Source: Gammaproteobacteria bacterium RIFCSPHIGHO2_12_FULL_37_14 (GTDB lineage Bacteria > Pseudomonadota > Gammaproteobacteria > DSM-16500). From it: 64,000 nucleotides of DNA. Each line of letters opens with the position of its first letter. The stretch's first letter is position 1. Made by a program: the position numbers and the translations under genes. Where the stretch lies: NCBI GenBank assembly GCA_001801485.1, contig MGXV01000040.1, positions 37,589 through 101,588 of the forward strand, given 5' to 3'. Below are positions 57,962 to 64,000 of this stretch, piece after piece. Below the pieces are notes generated by a model. That model was not told where the DNA came from. It did no database searches and worked only from the letters and a program-made list of their open reading frames with translations.

Positions 57962-57997
57962 AAAAGGGGCAGCTTAATCCTTAAGCTGCCCCTTTTT
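57962..57997 (+). terminator. Strong intrinsic terminator after ppa
   Basis: A perfect 16-bp stem (AAAAGGGGCAGCTTAA, 57962-57977, against its complement 57981-57996), a 3-nt loop (TCC) and a T run make a textbook rho-independent terminator 9 nt after the ppa stop. The A-tract on the other side makes it potentially bidirectional. Confidence 0.95.
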
Positions 57998-58105
57998 GCC
58001 TACCTAGGCTTCCTGGCCCATTCTGCCATTGTCCTTGGCAGTATCATCCGTAATGGTGCTGCATCAATTCCTTGATGCCTGTCCTTAATATTCATCCATG
58101 AATAT
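57998..58105. repeat. Series of four short perfect inverted repeats downstream of ppa
   Basis: Directly after the terminator come four hairpin-forming palindromes: GCCTA-CC-TAGGC (57998-58009), CTGCCA/TGGCAG (58023-58041), GCATCAA-TTCC-TTGATGC (58061-58078), and ATATTCAT-CC-ATGAATAT (58088-58105). This belongs to a 368-nt gap with no gene (57953-58320). The rest of the gap, 58106-58320, is AT-rich and holds only the 15-bp repeat copy at 58217. The hairpins could mark a small structured RNA or a decayed repeat element. Confidence 0.5.
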
Positions 58106-58216
58106 CTCTAGATTATCAAAATGATTCGAACAAGCTATGCTTTTTTAATTAAGGGGAAACACTCACTTTTCTTAATGTTGGGATGGGAAATATCTTAGAT
58201 TCAAAGAGTTAAAATC

Positions 58217-58231
58217 CTTAAGAGAAGCTTA
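58217..58231. repeat. 15-bp direct repeat, copy 1
   Basis: CTTAAGAGAAGCTTA occurs here and again, identically, at 58699-58713. The two copies flank the small membrane protein gene at 58321-58611. An exact 15-bp match at this distance is unlikely by chance. Confidence 0.6.
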
Positions 58232-58320
58232 GATGGGCTGTAATCTCAATCATTGTTAATCTTTTATCGCACACAAATAATAGCTAATCTCTCACACACA
58301 AATCATTTTTAGATAAATAG

Positions 58321-58611
58321 TTACTGGGAAAAATTTAAAAATTTATTTTTTATTTTGAGCAGGAATTTTAATTTTGATCCTAAAAAAACCATCAACAAAC
58401 AGGCACCAAAAATGATTGCGGCAATATAAACAGGCAATAATCCTAGAATTAATAAATGTTTTGTGATAGTTAAATGGTGAGCTTGATGAATGATAGCGGA
58501 AATTGAGCAATGAAATATACTATCTTGGATAAGAAAAGCATAAATGAAGTATGTTAACGCCATTAATATGGCTGTTATGCTCACCCATTGAAATACCAAT
58601 TTCTTAATCAT
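58321..58611 (-). CDS. Small two-helix membrane protein of unknown function
   Basis: A 96-residue protein with two hydrophobic helices (about residues 8-31 and 51-78) separated by a short loop with His and Cys residues, and a basic C-terminal tail (SKLKFLLKIKNKFLNFSQ). It starts 99 nt downstream of the psd stop on the same strand. No family is recognised. It is flanked by 15-bp direct repeats, which may mean that it was inserted between psd and ppa. Confidence 0.6.
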   Translation of the reverse strand: MIKKLVFQWVSITAILMALTYFIYAFLIQDSIFHCSISAIIHQAHHLTITKHLLILGLLPVYIAAIIFGACLLMVFLGSKLKFLLKIKNKFLNFSQ

Positions 58612-58698
58612 AAAAAATAACCTAAATTTAGCAAGTTAATATCCATCGCCATGCATACACTGCCGGGATGATGTTGTGGATTAGTTTAAAGAAACTAT

Positions 58699-58713
58699 CT
58701 TAAGAGAAGCTTA
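58699..58713. repeat. 15-bp direct repeat, copy 2 (overlaps psd stop)
   Basis: Second exact copy of CTTAAGAGAAGCTTA, covering the psd stop codon (TTA on the + strand, 58711-58713). See copy 1 at 58217-58231. Confidence 0.6.
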
Positions 58714-59583
58714 ATATTCATAAGGCTTTTTCGATTGAGGATCATTAATCCTTCCCAAGCGTTCGCCTAGGTGAATCATTGAGCTTGCTTTTAGTGAGGG
58801 TGTCCAGATAATACGGCTTTTTTCGAATAATAAGATAACGGTTGATCCTACTTTAAAATAACCTAACTCCGCCCCTTGTGATAATTTGATATCTTGTTGG
58901 GTGGGAATGACGAAAATCTTTTTTTCTCGAAGCGGTTGCTTTAGCCAAGTCGTTTGTATGTTTCCGACAATCATTGCTCCAACTAAAATGACGGCCATTT
59001 TTCCTGCTTCAGTATTGAAGACGGCTACTAGACGTTCATTACGACTAAAGAGGCGTGGTACGTAATCTGTTGTGATCAGATTGACAGAAAATAACCTACC
59101 TGGAATATAAATAGTTTGTTCTAATTGACCGTCTAAGGGCATATGTACCCGGTGGTAGTTTTGTGGAGCCAAATAAAATGTTGCATAACAACCATTGTAA
59201 AAATGCTTAGCCAAGTGTTTCTCGTTTCCTAGTATTCCTTCAAGATCATAATAATGATTTTTCGCTTGAAGCAGCTGATTTGTCTGAATGCTACCAATTT
59301 GAGTCAGGGTGCCATCGACTGGGCTACTCACTGCAAACGGTTCTTTACAAATTGTTCTGAGTGCTGGTTTTAATTGCCGGATAAAAAATTGATTAAATGA
59401 AGAATAAGATAGAGGATTTTCTATCCTTGCTTCATGTAAATTGACTGCATATCGTTTAAGGAAGCGTTTGATTAAGAAATTTTTTAGCCAGGGAGTTTCA
59501 GATTCTGCTAACCATCCCATAAAATGGGTTAACCAGTGATGAGGGGTAAAATACTGTAAAAATATAAACACATGTTTTGGCAT
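58711..59583 (-). CDS. psd: Phosphatidylserine decarboxylase
   Basis: Makes phosphatidylethanolamine at the inner membrane. The 290-residue proenzyme has the family elements SFNQFFIRQLKP, SPVDGTLTQIG, APQNYHRVHMPLDG, FNTEAGKMAVILVGAMIVG and the self-cleavage site GYFKVGSTVILLF, where the Gly-Ser bond yields the beta chain and the pyruvoyl-bearing alpha chain. E. coli has LGST; here VGST, with the essential Ser kept. It is the last gene of surf1-ctaA-cyoE-sco-psd, 5 nt after sco, an unusual operon partner. Confidence 0.96.
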   Translation of the reverse strand: MPKHVFIFLQYFTPHHWLTHFMGWLAESETPWLKNFLIKRFLKRYAVNLHEARIENPLSYSSFNQFFIRQLKPALRTICKEPFAVSSPVDGTLTQIGSIQTNQLLQAKNHYYDLEGILGNEKHLAKHFYNGCYATFYLAPQNYHRVHMPLDGQLEQTIYIPGRLFSVNLITTDYVPRLFSRNERLVAVFNTEAGKMAVILVGAMIVGNIQTTWLKQPLREKKIFVIPTQQDIKLSQGAELGYFKVGSTVILLFEKSRIIWTPSLKASSMIHLGERLGRINDPQSKKPYEY

Positions 59584-59588
59584 TTCTA

Positions 59589-60227
59589 CTACCCTAAGAT
59601 CCTAATGCTTTCCACAAATGCTTTACTAAATTGTTCCGGATTCATTCCGGACTTGAATAAACCTGCCCATTTTCCTTGCGGATTAATCAATAAAATAGAT
59701 GCGGTATGTTGAATTTGGTAGGAGGTATCTGAATTATCTTGCGTAGAAAAAATACCTAGCTGGCTTTGTAGTTTTCGAATTTCTTGAATTTGACCAGTCG
59801 CACCAATGAAATCTGGATGAAAGGATCGGGTATAAGCTAATAAGGTGTTAGCATTATCTCGGCTAGGATCTAGCGAGATGAGTACAACTTGCAAATCAGG
59901 ATAGATGGGTTGAAGTTTGATATAAGCACTTTTTAACATATCTAAAGTGGTTGGACAGATTGTTGAACAATGCGTGAAGCCAAAAAATAATAATGTCCAA
60001 TGGTGACGAAATCCTTGCTCAGTAAAGGCGTGATTATCTGCTGTTGTTAATTTAAAAGGTTTGATGTCACGCGCAATTGGAAAAATCAAACCTGTATCAT
60101 CTGGCAATGTCGTTGGCGATGATGGATGGCGAAGATGATAAACAAATAAAGAGGTAATCAGTGCAGAACAGAAAAAAACAATTAAAAAAATGATTTTTTG
60201 ATGTGTGATTGGGGAGTTGTTTTTCAT
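59589..60227 (-). CDS. SCO1/SenC copper chaperone for cytochrome oxidase
   Basis: Delivers copper to the Cu(A) site of cytochrome c oxidase; thioredoxin-like domain anchored by one N-terminal helix (IIFLIVFFCSALITSLFVYHL). The 212 residues have the copper motif THCSTICPTTLDML (CxxxC), the later His in YQIQHTASILLIN, and RPFKL-type entry segment. It lies 2 nt after cyoE and 5 nt before psd in the cox-assembly operon. Confidence 0.93.
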   Translation of the reverse strand: MKNNSPITHQKIIFLIVFFCSALITSLFVYHLRHPSSPTTLPDDTGLIFPIARDIKPFKLTTADNHAFTEQGFRHHWTLLFFGFTHCSTICPTTLDMLKSAYIKLQPIYPDLQVVLISLDPSRDNANTLLAYTRSFHPDFIGATGQIQEIRKLQSQLGIFSTQDNSDTSYQIQHTASILLINPQGKWAGLFKSGMNPEQFSKAFVESIRILG

Positions 60228-60229
60228 GA

Positions 60230-61102
60230 TTAGGTAACCGTCAAGTGATGATCTAGCAAAATAATTAAAAATAATCCAGTTAAATAAATGAGGGAGTAAT
60301 GAAATGTTTTTAGGGCGATCTGTTTGTCATTCGTTGCAAATTGCAATTTCAAAGCATAGATAATCAAGCCAGCATCTAATAACAAAACACCAATTAGATA
60401 TAATTCTCCACTCATTCCGATAGCAAATGGCAATAAGCTACAGGCGATAGTCAGCAAACTATACATTACAATATTAAATTTAGTAAACGTAATCCCATGA
60501 GTAATGGGTAACATGGGGACAGTCGTTAATTTATATTCATCATAACGATGCAAACATAATGCCCAAAAATGTGCGGGTGTCCAAGTAAAAATGATTAGCA
60601 CTAATAACCAGCTCTCTGGATCTAAGCGCCCTGTTGCTGCGGTCCAGCCTAATAAAGGCGGCATAGCACCGGCTAATCCACCGATAACAATATTTTGTGA
60701 GGTAGCATGTTTAAGATAGAGAGAATAAATGCCAGCATAACCACCAGCAGCTAATAAAGTTAATAATGCTGTCAGCGGATTAACGTAGAAATACAATATC
60801 AGTAAACCAAGCGCACCTTGTAAGATAGCAAAAGCCCAAGCTGAAGCTAGTGTGATTTTTCCTGAGGCAAGTGGCCGATTTTTAGTGCGCTCCATTAGCG
60901 CATCAGTGTGTCTATCAATAATATGATTTAAAGTTTCGGCTGAGCCACAAATCAGTGCAATACCAAGTGTTGCGCTTATCCATACTATCCAAGAAATCGG
61001 CTCACCTGTGGCTAAATACATCCCTGCCCAGGTAGTGAGTAACATTAATAAGACGACTCTGGGTTTGCACAAGATAAAGTAATTACGTAATACGGAGGTC
61101 AT
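60230..61102 (-). CDS. cyoE: Protohaem IX farnesyltransferase (haem O synthase)
   Basis: UbiA-superfamily prenyltransferase, 290 residues with nine or so membrane helices. The first aspartate-rich motif is NHIIDRHTDALMERTKNRPLASG, the second RYDEYKLTTVPMLPITHG; FTWTPAHFWALCLHRYDEY is a family mark. It converts haem B to haem O, the substrate of CtaA. It overlaps the ctaA end by 20 nt and is followed closely by sco. Confidence 0.96.
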   Translation of the reverse strand: MTSVLRNYFILCKPRVVLLMLLTTWAGMYLATGEPISWIVWISATLGIALICGSAETLNHIIDRHTDALMERTKNRPLASGKITLASAWAFAILQGALGLLILYFYVNPLTALLTLLAAGGYAGIYSLYLKHATSQNIVIGGLAGAMPPLLGWTAATGRLDPESWLLVLIIFTWTPAHFWALCLHRYDEYKLTTVPMLPITHGITFTKFNIVMYSLLTIACSLLPFAIGMSGELYLIGVLLLDAGLIIYALKLQFATNDKQIALKTFHYSLIYLTGLFLIILLDHHLTVT

Positions 61103-62081
61103 AGGGATTATCTCGTGATCCTAAATAAGCTTTTACTAATATGGTGATGGCAGTTAATAAAAGTAGAATAGCAACAGCTTGATGGATGAGAGCAAGCCAA
61201 ACGGGTCGTAACCAAACAATATTCAAAATGCCTAAAGTAATTTGTAATGCAATGAGAGCCAGTATAAAGGTGGCAATCGCACGAAAGCTGGGATAAGTAA
61301 ATAAAGCAAATGCTAGCACACTCAAGTAAATGCCAGTTACCATCGCACCAAGACGATGTAGCATATGAATAGTAATTAAATCAGTATTGATATTATTCCA
61401 AGCTAATTTTGGCAACCATTCGCCATTGCAGTAAGGGAAATCAATACAAGCGAGACCTGCATAATGAGTGCTCACCCAACCACCCAAAAGAATTTGCACG
61501 AAAATAATAATAAGCGCTAGCCATAACCAAGGAATGAGTGATGCACTAGTTGTTTTAGTAATGGCATGGGGGGATAAATGTCTGTCAAGATACATCCACC
61601 ACAGCAAGCTGAGAATAGATAGGCCAATGAATAAGTGCGATAACACAATAATGGGTTTCAGTAGGGCAGTAACGGTTAGCATCCCAAGCAGCACTTGTAC
61701 CGAAAGCAAGGCAATCAGGATTAAACTCATCATGATTGATTTGCCATCTTTGGCTTTTTTTGCAAATAGAATAGAACCTGACAGAATTAATATGAGTATG
61801 CCTTCTGTGCCTGCTGCATAACGGTGAGTCATTTCGGTCCAAGCTTTTTTAATATCGATAGGCGATAGAGGGTAATGATTGATTGCCGTCTGTAATTGCG
61901 CTTGGGTATAGGGTGCAGTCAAAAAGCCATAACAGTGCGGCCAGTCAGGACAAGACAATCCGGCATTGGTTAATCGTGTATAGGCGCCTAGCAAGATCAC
62001 TACGAATGCGCAAATAAAAGTAAGCAGCACCAATTTGGTGTTGCGACGATATTTTGTTGATACGAACCAATATTGCGTCAA
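61083..62081 (-). CDS. ctaA: Haem A synthase (CtaA/COX15)
   Basis: Oxidises haem O to haem A at the membrane. The 332-residue, about eight-helix protein has the conserved GAYTRLTNAGLSCPDWPHCYG near residue 32, EMTHRYAAGTEG, a second ACIDFPYCNGEW cysteine motif, and HMLHRLGAMVTG, whose histidines bind haem. It corresponds to the Cys-containing COX15-like class. It is next to surf1 (10-nt gap) and cyoE (20-nt overlap). Confidence 0.94.
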   Translation of the reverse strand: MTQYWFVSTKYRRNTKLVLLTFICAFVVILLGAYTRLTNAGLSCPDWPHCYGFLTAPYTQAQLQTAINHYPLSPIDIKKAWTEMTHRYAAGTEGILILILSGSILFAKKAKDGKSIMMSLILIALLSVQVLLGMLTVTALLKPIIVLSHLFIGLSILSLLWWMYLDRHLSPHAITKTTSASLIPWLWLALIIIFVQILLGGWVSTHYAGLACIDFPYCNGEWLPKLAWNNINTDLITIHMLHRLGAMVTGIYLSVLAFALFTYPSFRAIATFILALIALQITLGILNIVWLRPVWLALIHQAVAILLLLTAITILVKAYLGSRDNPYDLRIT

Positions 62082-62091
62082 GTGGCGAATC

Positions 62092-62820
62092 CTATCTCCG
62101 ATTTAAGGCGACCCATAATATCAACAAGGTGAGGGCTAAGGCAAACCATTGTAGTGCATATCCTCTATGTCGTTCAGGGCTCATGACTAACATTTTCCAC
62201 TCGATTGGATATGCTGCAGGATGATGGGCGGTAATCATTAGAATATAGGGATAAATTTCTTCGATTTTTCCTTCGGGGTTGCTAGCTAATTTAGCTATTG
62301 CTTTCAAATCAATGAATTCGATGCGTAAAGGCCAAGTCAGCGTAGTGGAATCATTGATTTTTCCAAATGCTACATAAGTTGGTGGTAGATTGAGCATTCC
62401 GGTCAAGGTAATGATGCCATTGATTTCCTTTATAGATGGTAGCTTTGTTCTGTCAGAATCCATGGGAATAAATCCACGATCTATTAAGATTGGTTGGGCT
62501 AGTCCTTGGGCATAGAATAAGGTGTAAACTTCGTAGCCTATTTGTCCATAAAATGTTTTATTATCTAGCAAAAAAGTTTGCTTATTGTCGAAAGTGCCTC
62601 TTAGTGAAGCCCGATAAAATCGCCAATCATTTGCTTTATTTAGATCGTGTGCAGTTAAGGGAGCGCGCTTGGTCTGTTCGGCATACGTTGCTAATAGTAA
62701 TTCTTTTTGCTTGGCTCGTGATAACTGCCAAAGACCTAAGCTGGTAAACAAAGCAAAAAATAACAGCGCTAAAAATGTTAATTTCCAATTTTTAATTCGG
62801 ATAGTCATTTTTTGATGCAT
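62092..62820 (-). CDS. SURF1 family cytochrome oxidase assembly protein
   Basis: A 242-residue protein with one helix at each end (LTFLALLFFALFTSLGLWQL and GYALQWFALALTLLILWVAL) and a periplasmic middle part, as in SURF1, which assists haem A insertion into subunit I. LGLWQLSRAKQK, WRFYRASLRGTFD, LIDRGFIP and PERHRGYALQWFALA are the family signatures. First gene of the surf1-ctaA-cyoE-sco-psd operon; it is divergent from the DUF2909 gene. Confidence 0.94.
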   Translation of the reverse strand: MHQKMTIRIKNWKLTFLALLFFALFTSLGLWQLSRAKQKELLLATYAEQTKRAPLTAHDLNKANDWRFYRASLRGTFDNKQTFLLDNKTFYGQIGYEVYTLFYAQGLAQPILIDRGFIPMDSDRTKLPSIKEINGIITLTGMLNLPPTYVAFGKINDSTTLTWPLRIEFIDLKAIAKLASNPEGKIEEIYPYILMITAHHPAAYPIEWKMLVMSPERHRGYALQWFALALTLLILWVALNRR

Positions 62821-62925
62821 TTCTCCCTATATCGGCTTATACTTTGTACTTAATTGAATTGATTATCCGCGACTCACCTTGTTGAGCAGCATATAAACAA
62901 TTGAGAACACAGATGAGTATTAAAG

Positions 62926-63141
62926 ATGACTTTAATCATTAAAACAATAATCGTGTTATTTTTGATAGCTATTTTTTTCTTTCTTGGAAGTGCGCTGTAT
63001 TTTTTGGTGAATGATAAAGGACGATCTGACCGTACGGTGAAAGCTTTAACCTGGCGAATTGGCTTGTCACTGATTTTATTTATTCTTTTATTAATTGCTT
63101 TTGCATTTGGATGGATTTCCCCCCATCCTATTACAGCATGA
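62926..63141 (+). CDS. DUF2909 twin-transmembrane protein
   Basis: A 71-residue protein made of two membrane helices (IIKTIIVLFLIAIFFFLGSALYFLV and GLSLILFILLLIAFAFGWI) joined by the conserved polar loop NDKGRSDRTVKALTWRI. This pattern is typical of DUF2909, usually encoded between cytochrome c oxidase subunit III and surf1. Here it is next to surf1 but no oxidase subunit gene is adjacent: the next plus-strand gene is tatA. Confidence 0.85.
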   Translation: MTLIIKTIIVLFLIAIFFFLGSALYFLVNDKGRSDRTVKALTWRIGLSLILFILLLIAFAFGWISPHPITA

Positions 63142-63236
63142 GGAGAATCGCGATTCTTCTGTTTGAGCAATCCCATCGCGTAGAAGCTTGCGGCATGTTC
63201 TTGGCCGGGTAGTGGAACTGCTAATGAGGAGGTTAT

Positions 63237-63416
63237 ATGATGTTTCGTAATTTTGGTTCATTGTTGCTGGTTTTTTTAATTTTAATGCTAATATTTGGCA
63301 CGAAACGAATACGTGATATTGGTAATGATTTAGCGATTGCCATTCGTAGTTTTCGTAAAGGATTACAAGAAGAACCTGAAGATAAGGAAGTAAATAAAGA
63401 AGGTAAGCCGCAATGA
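63237..63416 (+). CDS. tatA: TatA, Sec-independent translocase subunit
   Basis: A 59-residue pore-forming subunit of the twin-arginine translocase. It has one N-terminal helix (GSLLLVFLILMLIFGTKRI) with the FG hinge, the amphipathic helix IRDIGNDLAIAIRSFRKGL, and a short acidic tail, exactly the TatA layout. GAGGAGG sits upstream of two tandem ATGs (63237 and 63240). Its stop overlaps the tatB start (ATGA). It is short for the family (89 in E. coli). Confidence 0.9.
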   Translation: MMFRNFGSLLLVFLILMLIFGTKRIRDIGNDLAIAIRSFRKGLQEEPEDKEVNKEGKPQ

Positions 63417-63604
63417 GTTTTAGCATTAGCGAAGTGATTGTTGTGTTATTGGTTGCTTTGCTAGTGATCAAGCCAGAACAACTCCCAGATGTAGCCTTCA
63501 CCTTGGGTCGACTGGCGCAATCTGCTCGACGTATGCTTGTTAAAGTTAAGCAAGAGGTAAATAGCTTTATAGAGCCGATTGAAAAATCTGATGAGCGAAA
63601 ATAG
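63413..63604 (+). CDS. tatB: TatB-like translocase subunit, short
   Basis: A 63-residue protein with the TatB/TatA helix ISEVIVVLLVALLVIKPEQLPDVAFTLGRL, where the PEQLP segment after the helix is characteristic of TatB, followed by a short amphipathic helix. It lacks most of the long cytoplasmic tail (E. coli TatB has 171 residues). It overlaps tatA by 4 nt and tatC by 13 nt, so all three are co-translated. It could act as a minimal TatB. Confidence 0.85.
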   Translation: MSFSISEVIVVLLVALLVIKPEQLPDVAFTLGRLAQSARRMLVKVKQEVNSFIEPIEKSDERK

Positions 63605-64000
63605 TAATAGTATCCATTTCTTAGTTGAATTACGTACAAAATTAATTTATTCACTGATCTTGTTATTTAGCTTATTTACAATTTTAGTTTATTTTGCGAA
63701 CGAACTTTATACTTTACTCGCTTTTCCACTATTAAAATTCTTACCCCAAGGCCATTTAATTGCGACACAAATTGTGTCGCCATTTTTTATTCCTTTTAAA
63801 CTAGCCTTTTGGTTAGCAATATTGCTAGCAATGCCTTTTTTTCTTTATCAGCTGTGGACCTTTATCGCTCCAGCATTATATCGATATGAGCGTCGATTTG
63901 TATGGCCGCTATTATTATTGAGCACGAGTTTATTTTATGCGGGCATTGCTTTTGCTTATTTAGTGATTTTTCCTATTTTATTTCGCTTTTTATCGAATAC
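63592..64000 (+). CDS. tatC: TatC, twin-arginine translocase receptor subunit (3' end cut by window)
   Basis: Signal-binding core of the Tat translocase. The visible 136 codons contain HFLVELRTKLIYS at the N-terminus (family HLxELRxR), the helix-1 and -2 region, TQIVSPFFIPFKLAFWLAILLAMPFFLYQLWTFIAPALYRYERR, and FAYLVIFPILFRFL. The substrate-recognition Glu in LVELR and the PxF...YQxWxFxxPgLyxxE motif are intact. The remaining half lies beyond the right edge. Confidence 0.93.

Noticed and set aside
61468..61821. 117-codon plus-strand reading frame inside ctaA
   Set aside because: Lies antisense to the conserved helices of ctaA; no ribosome site and no recognisable protein features.
63091..63654. 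187-codon minus-strand reading frame across the tat genes
   Set aside because: It is antisense to DUF2909, tatA, tatB and the start of tatC, which have clear family matches, ribosome sites and overlaps. The antisense protein has low-complexity composition and no recognisable motif.
1..64000. tRNA, rRNA, CRISPR, insertion sequence or prophage
   Set aside because: Gaps between genes are short; none shows a cloverleaf-like sequence with a TTC-loop, repeat-spacer pattern, or transposase or phage genes.

Overview
The window is an AT-rich, densely packed chromosomal segment of a gammaproteobacterium. Supporting markers are the ubiE-ubiJ-ubiB cluster, alpha2/beta2 glycyl-tRNA synthetase (glyQ/glyS), the ygfB-pepP-ubiH order, EF-P with a lysine at position 34 beside epmA, and a haem-A/cytochrome oxidase assembly operon. 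Several genes point to a host-associated member of the Legionellales (Coxiella/Legionella/Rickettsiella-like). These are a large protein with an F-box-like motif and ankyrin-like segments, a large coiled-coil protein with a hydrophobic segment, a transporter resembling the Pht (phagosomal transporter) branch of the MFS, and a solitary PilS-like prepilin. The lineage is inferred from content; no rRNA or tRNA gene was found to confirm it. No CRISPR array, insertion sequence or prophage was seen.

Layout. 1-2603 (-): ubiE-ubiJ-ubiB (ubiB runs off the left edge). 2690-3052: small Cys-rich secreted protein. 3067-7187 (-): mnmG-rsmG-parA-queF, with no parB after parA. 7301-10687: FAD oxidoreductase, aldo/keto reductase and nicotinate phosphoribosyltransferase. 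10769-13352: Sel1 lipoprotein, rsmA, apaH, folA. 13470-16562: ygfB-pepP-ubiH. 16609-20698: an ACP-FAAL-acyltransferase fusion and a UMF1-type MFS protein. 20702-23018: trxA, rho, EVE protein. 23093-28100: two candidate effectors flanking tdk. 28111-29644 (-): efp-epmA. 29707-34823: prlC, then glyQ-glyS. 34859-37349: outer-membrane barrel, esterase, prepilin, cytochrome b561. 37332-39134: a degenerate Clp/Hsp100-like protein, next to an apparent TonB-receptor relic (39147-39425). 39446-48804: three polytopic membrane proteins of GT-C type, a small secreted protein, metK, and a sulfatase/phosphotransferase-fold enzyme. 48878-56332: tkt, gap, purine nucleoside phosphorylase, deoC, Pht-like MFS, deoB. 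56338-57952: folE, HIT protein, ppa. 58321-62820 (-): small membrane protein, psd, sco, cyoE, ctaA, surf1. 62926-64000: DUF2909 protein, then tatA-tatB-tatC (tatC cut by the right edge).

How genes work together. The most coherent accessory block is 48878-56332. A transporter, a phosphorylase, phosphopentomutase and deoxyribose-phosphate aldolase would turn imported (deoxy)nucleosides into ribose-5-phosphate and glyceraldehyde-3-phosphate. Transketolase and GAPDH, encoded in the same run, can consume these products. Thymidine kinase elsewhere in the window would recover thymidine. This suggests feeding on host nucleosides. The respiratory side has ubiquinone synthesis (ubiE/J/B/H) and haem O/A plus Cu(A) assembly (cyoE, ctaA, sco, surf1), but the oxidase structural genes are not in the window. 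Genes are tightly spaced, with several short convergent tail overlaps.
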